This document shows, piece after piece, positions 1 through 6,923 of a DNA stretch of 16,139 nt. Every line of letters starts with the position of its first letter. The first letter of the stretch is position 1. The notes under the pieces were generated by a model. It searched no databases and was not told where the DNA came from. It saw only the letters and a list, made by a program, of their open reading frames with translations. The stretch is from Humisphaera sp. Its GTDB lineage: Bacteria > Planctomycetota > Phycisphaerae > Tepidisphaerales > Tepidisphaeraceae. The stretch lies in assembly GCA_025351525.1 (NCBI GenBank), contig JANXVV010000048.1:1-16139 (forward strand), given 5' to 3'. The position numbers and the translations under genes were made by a program.

Positions 1-2
1 AT

Positions 3-857
3 CATGGGTTCAAATGCACGGTGCTGTTTGCCATCGATGAGAAGACGGGGGAGATCAGCCCGAACGAAGGGGGCAACATCCCCGGGCTGGCGGCGCTGGA
101 CACCGCCGATCTGATGGTCATCCTCACCCGGTTTCGCCATCTGCCGGAGGATCAGATGAAGCATGTGGATGACTTCCTGATGGCCGGTAAACCGGTGATC
201 GGATTGCGCACCGCCACCCATGCTTTTTCCGGTATGAAGGGAACCTACGAGAAATACAACAACGGCTACAAGGGGAAGGAAGAGGGCTGGGCGGATGGTT
301 TTGGCCGGGCGGTGCTCGGGGAGAAGTGGATCAGCCATCACGGTTCCCACATGCACGAATCCACGCGCGGCGTCTTCGCGCCGGATGCCGCCGGCAGCCC
401 GATTCTCACCGGCATCAAAGACGGTGAAATCTGGGGGCCTTCCGATGTGTATGGCGTGCGTCTGCCGCTGCCGGACACCTGCAAAGTGCTCCTGCTGGGG
501 CAAGTCTGCAAAGCCGCCGACAAGAAGATCGATACCGATCCGAACTACGGCATGAAACCCACCGATGAACCGCTGCCCTCCACGGATAAAAAGAACAATC
601 CGATGATGCCCATCGCCTGGACGAAGACGTATCAACTTCCGGAAGGCAAGCCGGGCAAGTCATTCACCACCACGATGGGCGCTTCAACGGATTTGACGAA
701 CGAAGCGCTGCGTCGGCTACTGGTCAATGCCGCCTACGATCTGATCGGGCTGAAGGTGCCGGACAAGGCGGATGTGACGATCGTCGGTGACTATACGCCG
801 CACAGCTATAAGGGCGGCGGATATACCAAGGGAGTGAAGCCGGGGGATTTGAAATAG
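3..857 (+). CDS. ThuA-like domain protein, 5' end cut off by the window
   Basis: The reading frame is already open at position 3 (HGFKCTVLFAIDEKTG), ahead of the first possible start (GTG at 21), so the N-terminus lies outside the window. The wording LDTADLMVILTRFRHLP, GKPVIGLRTATHAF and TTTMGASTDLTNEALRRLLVNAAYDLIG matches the ThuA-like (trehalose utilisation-like, class I glutamine amidotransferase-like fold) proteins that are abundant in planctomycetes. Those are often secreted and linked to sugar metabolism, but their reaction is mostly unproven. The visible part is about 284 residues, close to full length, so only the signal region and first strand are probably missing. The C-terminal tail (VTIVGDYTPHSYKGGGY) is typical of the planctomycete subgroup. 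No terminator is evident after the stop. The family call is firm; the function is not. Confidence 0.85.
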   Translation, partial: HGFKCTVLFAIDEKTGEISPNEGGNIPGLAALDTADLMVILTRFRHLPEDQMKHVDDFLMAGKPVIGLRTATHAFSGMKGTYEKYNNGYKGKEEGWADGFGRAVLGEKWISHHGSHMHESTRGVFAPDAAGSPILTGIKDGEIWGPSDVYGVRLPLPDTCKVLLLGQVCKAADKKIDTDPNYGMKPTDEPLPSTDKKNNPMMPIAWTKTYQLPEGKPGKSFTTTMGASTDLTNEALRRLLVNAAYDLIGLKVPDKADVTIVGDYTPHSYKGGGYTKGVKPGDLK

Positions 858-910
858 GGGGATGCGGAAAAAAACTGATCGACCCATTTAGCCGATAGAA
901 GAGTAAGCCC

Positions 911-943
911 TTGACAAATTCAGTGGGCAAACGAAAAATTTAT
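911..943 (+). promoter_or_regulatory. possible metF promoter
   Basis: A perfect TTGACA lies at 911-916. The AT-rich run 934-943 (AAAAATTTAT) falls where a -10 box would be, but no good TATAAT match exists at 16-18 bp spacing. A small stem, GGGAT-gaa-ATCCC at 945-957, follows. It is plausible only because it sits in the gap between the ThuA-like gene and metF. Confidence 0.25.
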
Positions 944-999
944 CGGGATGAAATCCCTGATGGACGGATGGCCTGGCTGGGTGGATTTAGAGGTATTTG

Positions 1000-1875
1000 A
1001 TGCGGATCGATCGACTTTTCAAACTGGGCCTGCCCACCCTCTCCTTCGAATTTTTTCCGCCTAAGAGCGAGACGGGGTTTACCCAGCTTTATCAGACCAT
1101 CGACGAACTGCATCCGCTCAGCCCGAGCTATGTCTCCGTCACCTACGGCGCAGGGGGCAGCACTCGCCAGAAGACGGTGGATCTCGTCGAACGAATCCAG
1201 AATGAACTGGCCATCCGCTCGATGGCCCACCTGACCTGCGTGGGCCATACCGCCGACGAGATCGGATCGATCCTCGATACCCTCTGGAATTCCGGCATTC
1301 GGAATGTGCTGGCCCTGCGCGGTGACCCACCCGCCGGTCAAAGTCAGTTCACAGCCACCGAAGGGGGGTTCGCCAACTCCTCGGAACTGGTCCGCTATAC
1401 TCGCGCCCGCCATGATTTCTGCATCGGTGTCGCCGGGTATCCCGAGGGACATCCGCAATGCCTCAACCGAACCCGCGACCTCGAACACCTTGCCCAGAAA
1501 GTCGACAACGGCGGGAACTTCATCATCACCCAACTCTTCTTCGACAACGCCGACTTCTATCGTTTCCGCGACACCGCCCGATCGATGGGAATCAAAGTGC
1601 CGATCGTGGCCGGTCTGATGCCGATCCTGAATGTCGCGCAGACCAAGCGGTTTGTGAGCATGTGCGGGGCCAAAATTCCACAGGCCCTGCTGACGCGATT
1701 GGAAGGGCTGGAGGCGAACCCCGAGGCGGTGTACGCCGCCGGGATCGAATATGCGATCAGGCAATGCGAAGATCTGCTGGCGAACGATGTGGATGGAATC
1801 CATTTTTATACATTGAACAAGAGCAAGGCGACGGTGGACATCTGCCGGGCCTTGGATATCCCCCACGCAGCGTAA
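1000..1875 (+). CDS. metF: 5,10-methylenetetrahydrofolate reductase
   Basis: A protein of 291 residues, close to the usual bacterial MetF length (about 290-300). MetF reduces 5,10-methylene-THF to 5-methyl-THF with FAD, supplying the methyl group for methionine synthesis in the cytoplasm. Visible family motifs are LSFEFFPPKSE near the N-terminus (with the conserved Glu), SYVSVTYGAGGSTR, HLTCVGHTADEI, RNVLALRGDPP and NFIITQLFFDN. ATG 1000 is chosen because AGAGG at 989-993 sits 6 nt upstream; a TTG directly before it (997) is less likely. It stands alone, with no metH or other folate gene beside it. A perfect 10-bp stem starts 5 nt after the stop. No SAM or SAH riboswitch motif was recognised in the 140-bp leader. 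Confidence 0.95.
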   Translation: MRIDRLFKLGLPTLSFEFFPPKSETGFTQLYQTIDELHPLSPSYVSVTYGAGGSTRQKTVDLVERIQNELAIRSMAHLTCVGHTADEIGSILDTLWNSGIRNVLALRGDPPAGQSQFTATEGGFANSSELVRYTRARHDFCIGVAGYPEGHPQCLNRTRDLEHLAQKVDNGGNFIITQLFFDNADFYRFRDTARSMGIKVPIVAGLMPILNVAQTKRFVSMCGAKIPQALLTRLEGLEANPEAVYAAGIEYAIRQCEDLLANDVDGIHFYTLNKSKATVDICRALDIPHAA

Positions 1876-1880
1876 GAAAG

Positions 1881-1902
1881 CCCATGGAACTTGTTCCATG
1901 GG
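1881..1902. repeat. perfect 10-bp hairpin just after metF
   Basis: CCCATGGAAC and GTTCCATGGG are exact reverse complements separated by TT. It begins 5 nt after the metF stop, so it could end or stabilise that transcript, but no T-run follows. It shares its design (stem GGAAC, 2-nt loop) with stems at 3936-3947 and 3959-3977, suggesting a dispersed element rather than a dedicated terminator. Confidence 0.75.
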
Positions 1903-2003
1903 ATCCTGTGTCAGTGCAACGCATTTTCAAAACCGCTATTTGCGGGTGCGGTCATTTCACGCTACCCTCTCCGCGCACCAATGGAATGGAACCCGAGCCG
2001 ACC

Positions 2004-2118
2004 TAGAGCAGTTTCCAGGTTGGTGCCACGTTGGGGTGCAGGCTTCCAGCCTGCTTTCCGAATGCAGGCTGGCAACCCGCACCACAGAGGTCGCTACACC
2101 AACCTGACAACTGCTCTA
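2004..2118. mobile_element. 115-bp palindromic MITE-like element
   Basis: The 21-nt ends at 2005-2025 and 2097-2117 are inverted copies with 19 of 21 matches (AGAGCAGTT...AGGTTGGTG on the left). A second inverted pair inside, 2035-2054 and 2064-2083, matches at 17 of 20 positions around a 9-nt loop. The left half of that pair also folds alone (CAGGCT-tcc-AGCCTG at 2039-2053). The element has no coding capacity. Both outer ends carry TA (TAGAGCAG...CTGCTCTA), as expected for an element moved by an IS630/Tc1-mariner type transposase that targets TA; that link is inferred. The next gene's ATG begins at 2120, one base after the element. Confidence 0.7.
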
Positions 2119-2119
2119 A

Positions 2120-3077
2120 ATGACGAGAATCCTGTCTTACAGATTCAACGACCGGGCCACCCGCCAATCCCTACGAAACGTGGTGCCCCTCGCCGGTCTA
2201 TTTCTACTCGTCGGGATGATCGCGGTTCTCACTAAAATGGACCGGACTGCTCTCGCCCTGAATGCCCACTTAAATTTCCACGCTTTGATAACGTTCGTCG
2301 CGAATCATTTCCTAACCCCCTATTTCCCGATCTTCCTCGGCCTCGTGCTTTTTCTGGAATGGCTCAAACCCTCCGGCGTTCGCGGTGGGCTGTTCTCCAA
2401 AGGATTCGCCTACGACGCCTCCATCGGTCTGTTCACCCTGGCGTTTCAGTTTCTGGCGGTCAATCTCGTGATAGGAATGCTGTTCAAGCTGTATGCGATC
2501 GCGCATGTCCCCGTGCTGGGGCCGGCGGTTCATCGGTGGAACAACTGGGTTGTAGCGGTTTTGAGTCTGACGGTCAGCGACTTTTTCAACTGGGCCAGCC
2601 ATCTCGTCCGACACAAGGTTCCACGCGATGCACCACTCGCAGCGCGAGCTGAACATCTTCACCGAACTCCGAAACCATCCGATGGATTCGCTGACTTCAT
2701 CCGTGATCCAGTCCCTCCCGCTGTACCTGATGCAGGTGCCGTTCACGATTTCGGTGACGTGCCTGGTGATCTACAAATACTATCTGATGTTCACGCACGC
2801 CAACGTGGACATGAATTACGGCTTCGTCGGTCGCCTCCTGGTCTCCCCCCGCTTCCACCGCGTGCATCACGGTCGCGGCCCGGAATTTTACGACCACAAT
2901 TTCGGCGCGGTGCTGTCGATCTGGGATGGGATGTTCGGCACCTCAAAATCATTCCCGACGACATCGATTGAGACCGGCACAGATGACTTTCCGGCGGAGC
3001 ATGACCGCGCCTTCCGGAATCCGTTGCCGCTGTATCTTCGGCAGCTGGTTAAGCCGTTTGAGTCTGGGGAGGGTTGA
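2120..3077 (+). pseudogene. sterol desaturase/fatty acid hydroxylase family gene, frameshifted
   Basis: Two overlapping frames together make one integral-membrane di-iron hydroxylase of about 315 residues. The first (from ATG 2120) gives several hydrophobic segments and the first His box (SHLVRHKVP, near 2600-2622). The second takes over at about 2619 with FHAMHHSQRELN, then LTSSVIQSLPLYL, and the later box SPRFHRVHHG, ending at 3077. In this family the segment between HKVP and FHxxHHS normally has about four more residues (xLWR), so roughly 17 nt appear lost at GGTTCC (2617-2622), shifting the frame. All three His clusters survive but in different frames. No Shine-Dalgarno precedes ATG 2120, since a MITE-like element ends there. 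It is probably a recent pseudogene; a sequencing error is possible but would need a 17-nt loss or a single indel. Confidence 0.8.
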
Positions 3078-3103
3078 GGATCCGACGTGAACGGTTACCC
3101 CTT

Positions 3104-3517
3104 TTAACGGCCCAGCGCCCGCCGGATACGTCCAAGAAGCCGACCTTCGTTTTTTTTCGCCAGTTCATGCTCCCACACCCGCAGCACGCCCCAGCCTCGC
3201 GACCGCAGGGTGCGGCTCACCAACCGGTCCCGCTTCACGTTGGCAGCGAACTTATCACGCCAGAACTTCCGATGGCTGACCGGCAGGCTCGCGTGCTTCG
3301 GGCAGCAGTGCCAAAAGCACCCATCCACGAACAGGACGACACGCTGTTTGCGGAAGACGAAATCGGGCCTGCCGAAAATCACCGGATGCCGCCGCCAGCC
3401 GGTGATGCGGTGTCGGCGGAGCAGTTTTGCCATCGCCAGTTCGGTGGCCTTGTTCCCGCGCCCGCGAATGCGCGACATGACCTCCGAGCGCTTGGCGGGG
3501 GTGAATATATCAGCCAT
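3104..3517 (-). CDS. vsr: very short patch repair endonuclease (Vsr family)
   Basis: A protein of 137 residues, normal for Vsr. Vsr nicks DNA beside T:G mismatches that arise when 5-methylcytosine deaminates, starting short-patch repair. Visible motifs are MSRIRGRGNKATE (residues 14-26), FGRPDFVF with the likely catalytic Asp52, VLFVDGCFWHCCPKH (residues 61-75, with Cys/His candidates for the structural zinc site), KFWRDKFAANVKRD, and GWGVLRVWEHEL. The usual partner, a C5-cytosine methylase (Dcm type), is not in the window on either side; it may lie elsewhere or be lost. The start ATG has only a weak GGCGG upstream. A 12-codon reading frame with a strong ribosome site ends 33 nt ahead of it (3551-3586). 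Confidence 0.93.
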   Translation of the reverse strand: MADIFTPAKRSEVMSRIRGRGNKATELAMAKLLRRHRITGWRRHPVIFGRPDFVFRKQRVVLFVDGCFWHCCPKHASLPVSHRKFWRDKFAANVKRDRLVSRTLRSRGWGVLRVWEHELAKKNEGRLLGRIRRALGR

Positions 3518-3550
3518 GGAGACCGCCGTCGGATTTCACCGCAAGTCCCG

Positions 3551-3586
3551 TCAGGCGGTCGACTTCTCATGAGAATCGTGCATCAT
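3551..3586 (-). other. possible 11-residue leader reading frame ahead of vsr
   Basis: On the minus strand, AAAAGGAG (3596-3603 on plus) lies 9 nt before ATG ATG (3586-3581), opening MMHDSHEKSTA and a TGA at 3553-3551. This is the best Shine-Dalgarno in the neighbourhood, and vsr itself has a poor one. The frame is the same as vsr but two stops separate them. It could be a translated leader, a remnant, or chance. Confidence 0.25.
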
Positions 3587-3790
3587 GGGAAGATACTCCT
3601 TTTGCATCCGGAAATCATGACACTGAACCGAAAAGTGGGTGTCACGCTTATCTTCGGCAAAAGCGGCTGTCCGTGGCGCCCCTGCCCTCACCGGCGGATC
3701 GATTGACCAGGGCGAGGAACTTCGGTGAGAGCACCAAGGTCACCGGGGAGCAAGTCGAAATTCGAAGGGCGTTCGAGGCGAGAAAAAGGT

Positions 3791-3835
3791 TCCTGCGGAA
3801 TCCGGTTCGTCGCCTGAGGCTTCGATCCCGGCGTG
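3791..3835 (+). repeat. degenerate half copy of the 10194-10290 repeat
   Basis: The stretch TGCGGAATCCGGTTCGTCGC, continuing through GATCCCGGCGTG, matches the right arm of the palindrome at 10244-10289 with only a few differences. The left arm is not recognisable here. It is non-coding and lies in the gap between vsr and atpD. Confidence 0.65.
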
Positions 3836-3935
3836 TTAAGAGAGAGGCACCTCAACTCAAACGCTCAAATGTCGCCACGTTCGACCCCAGCGCCTTCAAT
3901 GTGTTCTCAAACAGGCTCTCACCAGCAACGCCTGT

Positions 3936-3947
3936 GGAATTTATTCC
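3936..3947. repeat. short stem GGAAT-tt-ATTCC
   Basis: A 5-bp perfect stem with a 2-nt loop, 23 nt before the start of the next stem of the same design. On its own it is weak. It is listed because its layout matches the stems at 1881-1902 and 3959-3977. Confidence 0.4.
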
Positions 3948-3958
3948 GCGAGCATTCC

Positions 3959-3988
3959 CATGGAGCAAGCTCCGATGCGCTTTTTTTT
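3959..3988 (+). terminator. hairpin plus T8, terminator-like
   Basis: CATGGAGC-aa-GCTCCgATG forms a stem with one bulged G, and eight Ts follow at 3981-3988 after GCGC. The form is that of an intrinsic terminator, yet no plus-strand gene ends just upstream. It may insulate atpD from upstream transcripts, or it may be a repeat copy that happens to precede a T-run. Confidence 0.45.
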
Positions 3989-4030
3989 CAACGTCGCCCT
4001 TGCAATCACATCGCGCCGATTTTTGACGCC

Positions 4031-4058
4031 TTGCGACATCGCGAAGAAATCATACAAT
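4031..4058 (+). promoter_or_regulatory. candidate atpD promoter
   Basis: TTGCGA at 4031-4036 and TACAAT at 4053-4058 are 16 bp apart, matching 4 of 6 and 5 of 6 sigma-70 consensus bases. Transcription would begin near 4065, leaving a leader of about 75 nt before atpD. It lies downstream of the terminator-like hairpin. This rests on base matching only. Confidence 0.4.
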
Positions 4059-4138
4059 CCGCCCCCTTGCCCCGCGGCGCGCCCGTTTGCGCCCGGTTGG
4101 AATCGGCTTCGAGATCACCTACAGAGGAATTGAACCAC

Positions 4139-5560
4139 ATGCCCGCCACTGGAAAAATCACGCAAGTCATCGGCTCCACCTTCGACGCCGAATTCCCCGA
4201 ACACGGCCTGCCGTCCATCTACAACGCCGTTCGCGTCGACTCCGACCTCAACGGCATGGTCATCAAACTCGTCGGAGAAGTGCAGCAGCACCTTGGCGGA
4301 GGGAAGGTTCGCGCGGTCGCCCTCGGCTCCACCGACGGGCTGCGCCGCGGCATGGATTGCGTCGACACCGGCGCTTCGCTCACCGTCCCCGTCGGCAAGG
4401 AAACTTTGGGTCGTGTGTTCAATCTGCTCGGTGAACCGATCGACAATCGCGGGCCGGTCAACACCACCGAGCGGCGGGCGATCCATCGCGAACCGCCGGA
4501 ATTTCAGGATCTATCCCCCAAGGCCGAGGTGTTTGAAACCGGCATCAAGGTGATCGATCTGCTCACGCCGTTCCTACGCGGCGGCAAGGCCGGTTTGTTC
4601 GGCGGGGCGGGTCTCGGCAAGACTGTCGTCATTCAGGAACTCATCGCCCGCATCGCCCAGCAGCACGGCGGTTATTCGGTGTTCGCCGGCGTCGGTGAAA
4701 GAACGCGCGAAGGCACCGACCTTTGGCTCGAGATGCAGGAAGCCGAGATCGGCAAGACCGGCAAGCACGTCATCGACCAAACCGTCATGGTGTTCGGCCA
4801 GATGAACGAACCGCCCGGCGCCCGCCTTCGCGTCGCCCTGTCGGCCCTGACGATGGCCGAGTATTTCCGCGATGAAACCGGGGCCGATACGCTGCTGTTC
4901 ATCGACAACATCTTCCGCTTCACGCAGGCGGGTGCCGAGGTGTCAGCGCTGCTTGGCCGTATGCCGAGTGCCGTGGGTTATCAACCGACACTGGCGACGG
5001 AGATGGGTGAGTTGCAGGAGCGAATCACCAGCACCAAACGCGGCGCGATTACGAGCGTGCAGGCCGTCTATGTTCCCGCCGATGACCCCACCGATCCCGC
5101 CCCGGCTAACGCGTTCGCGCACCTCGATGCGTTCATCTATCTTGAGCGCAGCATCGCCAGCAAGGGCATCTACCCCGCCGTCGATCCGTTGGCGTCGGCC
5201 AGCCGTGCTCTCTCGGCCGACATCGTCGGTGAGCATCACGCCGCCATCGCCCGCAAGGTGCAGACGATGCTCCAGCGGTATCGCGATTTGCAGGACATCA
5301 TCGCGATTCTCGGCGTGGATGAATTGAGCGAAGAGGACAAGCTGATCGTCAGCCGCGCGAGAAAGATCGAGCGGTTCTTCAGCCAACCGTTCTTCGTCGC
5401 CCAGCAGTTCACGGGGCTGGAAGGAAAGTACGTCAAGCTCGCCGACACGCTGCGCAGCTTCGAGGAGATCATCAACGGCGGCGTGGACTCAATCCCGGAA
5501 CAGGCGTTTTTGTATGTCGGGTCGATCGATGAGGTGAGGGAGAAGGCGAAAAAAATGTAA
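4139..5560 (+). CDS. atpD: F-type ATP synthase subunit beta
   Basis: The catalytic beta subunit of the F1 head, 473 residues, normal for AtpD. Motifs in order: N-terminal barrel GKITQVIGSTFDAEFP; P-loop GGAGLGKT at 155-162 (Lys161, Thr162); GERTREG with catalytic Glu187 and Arg188; Walker B LLFIDNIFRF with Asp256; YVPADDPTDPAP; and DELSEED at 394-400. ATG 4139 is chosen because the beta barrel begins there and AGAGGA (4123-4128) lies 10 nt upstream. The same frame runs open back to 3833, but that part (SNAQMSPRSTPAPSM) is not AtpD-like. The gene is unusual in its setting: no atpA, atpG or atpC flanks it, with a vsr gene upstream and a toxin gene downstream. All catalytic residues seem intact, so it is probably functional, with the other subunits encoded elsewhere. 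Confidence 0.97.
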   Translation: MPATGKITQVIGSTFDAEFPEHGLPSIYNAVRVDSDLNGMVIKLVGEVQQHLGGGKVRAVALGSTDGLRRGMDCVDTGASLTVPVGKETLGRVFNLLGEPIDNRGPVNTTERRAIHREPPEFQDLSPKAEVFETGIKVIDLLTPFLRGGKAGLFGGAGLGKTVVIQELIARIAQQHGGYSVFAGVGERTREGTDLWLEMQEAEIGKTGKHVIDQTVMVFGQMNEPPGARLRVALSALTMAEYFRDETGADTLLFIDNIFRFTQAGAEVSALLGRMPSAVGYQPTLATEMGELQERITSTKRGAITSVQAVYVPADDPTDPAPANAFAHLDAFIYLERSIASKGIYPAVDPLASASRALSADIVGEHHAAIARKVQTMLQRYRDLQDIIAILGVDELSEEDKLIVSRARKIERFFSQPFFVAQQFTGLEGKYVKLADTLRSFEEIINGGVDSIPEQAFLYVGSIDEVREKAKKM

Positions 5561-5581
5561 GGCGCAAGCCGATTGTACGTG

Positions 5582-5830
5582 ATGACCTACGAGATTGCAT
5601 TCAAACCGCAGGCAACTCGCGATCTTGACGCTCTTTCGACGGAAGTACGCCAGCGCATGAGCCGGAAGATCGACGCAATGCGCGACGATCTGGCAGGCGA
5701 TGTAAAGCGGTTAAAAGCGTTTATACCACGATACCGATTGCGAGTCGGCGATTACCGGGTATTGTTCGATTTGGACGGTGCCTTGGTAATCGTGTATCGC
5801 ATCGTCCATCGCAGCGGTGCCTATAATTAG
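5582..5830 (+). CDS. RelE/ParE-superfamily toxin
   Basis: A protein of 82 residues from ATG 5582 (TTG 5573 and GTG 5579 are alternatives; no clear ribosome site separates them). The pattern IAFKPQATRDLDAL, a central helix pair, then YRLRVGDYRVLFDLDGALVIVYRIVHRSGAY is that of RelE-type toxins, which in characterised members cut mRNA on the ribosome. The C-terminal R-x2-HR-x3-Y end carries residues usually needed for cleavage. It starts 21 nt after the atpD stop, so it may be co-transcribed with atpD, which is an odd partnership. The antitoxin gene follows 24 nt later. RelE versus ParE behaviour (gyrase poison) cannot be decided from sequence alone, but the short length and R-rich tail favour RelE. 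Confidence 0.87.
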   Translation: MTYEIAFKPQATRDLDALSTEVRQRMSRKIDAMRDDLAGDVKRLKAFIPRYRLRVGDYRVLFDLDGALVIVYRIVHRSGAYN

Positions 5831-5854
5831 TGGCTGCTTTGTCGAGGCCCGATC

Positions 5855-6055
5855 ATGATTACGCTTCACCCTGAAATTATCCGCAAGAATGGCAAAGAGG
5901 AGTCCGTCATTCTCCCGTATCAGGAATACGTCGCCATTTGCGAGCTGCTGGAAGACGCCCGGGATTTGGCGGATCTGGATGAGGCCAGGCTGCGCGAAGG
6001 TGATGCGCCCACCATTCCGTTTGAAGAAGTGAAGCGCAGGCTGGGGATTGAATAA
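5855..6055 (+). CDS. Phd/YefM-like antitoxin
   Basis: A protein of 66 residues: MITLHPEIIRKNGKEESVIL, then PYQEYVAICELLEDARDLAD, then a C-terminal tail ending PFEEVKRRLGIE. The VILPYQEY core followed by an acidic helix is typical of small antitoxins of the Phd/YefM type that pair with RelE toxins; the tail would wrap the toxin. GAGG at 5844-5847 lies 7 nt before ATG. The toxin gene comes first, the reverse of the classic relBE order but the same as in higBA-like pairs. The decayed copy of a related antitoxin follows directly in the same frame. The N-terminal DNA-binding part is short, so self-repression is uncertain. Confidence 0.8.
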   Translation: MITLHPEIIRKNGKEESVILPYQEYVAICELLEDARDLADLDEARLREGDAPTIPFEEVKRRLGIE

Positions 6056-6085
6056 AGCTCACAAAACCACGGCCGCGATCGCCTT

Positions 6086-6184
6086 GATCTCGAAATTTTG
6101 AAGCGCGAGGGCCAAGAGCGGTATGTCGGGTTGCCCTACAAAGGGTTCACCGCCGTCCAAGCTATCATTGAAGACGTCGTCTTG
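6086..6184 (+). pseudogene. remnant of a second antitoxin
   Basis: Right after the antitoxin stop and in the same frame, the DNA reads DLEILKREGQERYVGLPYKG, then FTAVQAIIEDVVLL. This aligns with the antitoxin segment PEIIRKNGKEESVILPYQEY followed by VAICELLEDARDLADL. There is no start codon or ribosome site and the C-terminal toxin-binding tail is gone. The sequence then runs into the 3' end of the minus-strand gene at 6186. It may come from a tandem duplication or from a second, lost toxin-antitoxin pair. The similarity was read by eye. Confidence 0.55.
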
Positions 6185-6185
6185 C

Positions 6186-6842
6186 TTATTTGCCCCATTG
6201 AATGGATTTGACAATCCCGTCAAACGTTTCAAGGGTCGTTCGATCCGCAACCCCAAATCGGGCCCGGAGGATATATACTCGATCCGCATGGATCAGGACC
6301 AGAGCCGTCTCCGCCAGCGACTGGCCTTCTTTCCCAACCCACGTCGACCGCAGCATTCGCCCCTGCGCCCCGGCCACCTTCGGCGAAGATTCCTGAGTGT
6401 CGATCGCAACCGTTCCGACCTCTTTTTTCAGATCATCCAAATAACCATTTTTGACCAGACCGATCGGAATCATCCCCGGAAAATGCGGCGGCAGATCGGG
6501 GACATCAAGCGAAATCAGCGGGTACGCCGCAGGTGCCGCGGATCCTCTGGCCGACAACAAGAGAAGCTCGTACTCTTTGCTTTCTTCGGGCTTCCACTCG
6601 GGCGGGTAGACCAGCCGAATGCCGAACTTGGAGAAGGCGACCGTGCTTTCCGCGGTCGTTGCGGTCACTGGACTTTTGACGGTGGAGGGAGGGGCGGGTG
6701 CGGCGATCGTTGCTGCCCGAACGCGCTTCACGGGGTCGGCGAGGCTTGGGGAATGGTTCTGATGAAGGCATCCCCACGCCGGAAGCAGCGCAAAGGCCCC
6801 GAGGCCCACGCCGGACATCACAAAAAACCATCGTCTGTTCAT
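6186..6842 (-). CDS. putative lipoprotein, PsbP-like fold possible
   Basis: A protein of 218 residues. It begins MNRRWFFVMSGVGLGAFALL followed by PAWGC, a basic start, hydrophobic core and Cys24, so it is a likely signal peptide; the lipobox AWGC is imperfect. A Pro/Ala/Thr-rich linker (about residues 37-67) follows, then a globular part with FSKFGIRLVYPPEWKP and a closing helix TTLETFDGIVKSIQW. The pattern of F-x-R-x-x-YP-x-x-W near the front and a short helix-Phe-x-S end resembles PsbP/DUF1795-type periplasmic domains; this is a weak assignment from memory of the fold. No clear ribosome site was seen. It ends at the antitoxin remnant and lies 81 nt beyond the DUF2726 gene on the same strand, so the two could form an operon. 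Confidence 0.72.
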   Translation of the reverse strand: MNRRWFFVMSGVGLGAFALLPAWGCLHQNHSPSLADPVKRVRAATIAAPAPPSTVKSPVTATTAESTVAFSKFGIRLVYPPEWKPEESKEYELLLLSARGSAAPAAYPLISLDVPDLPPHFPGMIPIGLVKNGYLDDLKKEVGTVAIDTQESSPKVAGAQGRMLRSTWVGKEGQSLAETALVLIHADRVYILRARFGVADRTTLETFDGIVKSIQWGK

Positions 6843-6923
6843 GGCGATATCTTACCGCGAAATGGATCGGGGCAAGCAGGTGCATTCAAGACTTTTTCGT
6901 GTTTTCGTGGTGAATCATCGGGA

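Noticed and set aside
858..999. A SAM or SAH riboswitch ahead of metF
   Set aside because: Only one small stem is visible; none of the conserved motifs of these riboswitches was recognised.
940..1899. Long open frame on the minus strand across metF
   Set aside because: It is the mirror of a clear metF gene, has no recognisable motifs and no ribosome site; long antisense frames are common in GC-rich coding DNA.
3673..4138. Plus-strand frames running into atpD, including an N-terminal extension of AtpD
   Set aside because: The translated sequence is basic and unlike any AtpD, crosses repeat copies and a terminator-like hairpin, and a good ribosome site lies at 4123-4128.
5822..5827. TATAAT at the end of the toxin gene as an antitoxin promoter
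   Set aside because: It is the codons for the last Tyr-Asn of the toxin, has no -35 box, and is off by one base from an extended -10 spacing; chance is as likely.
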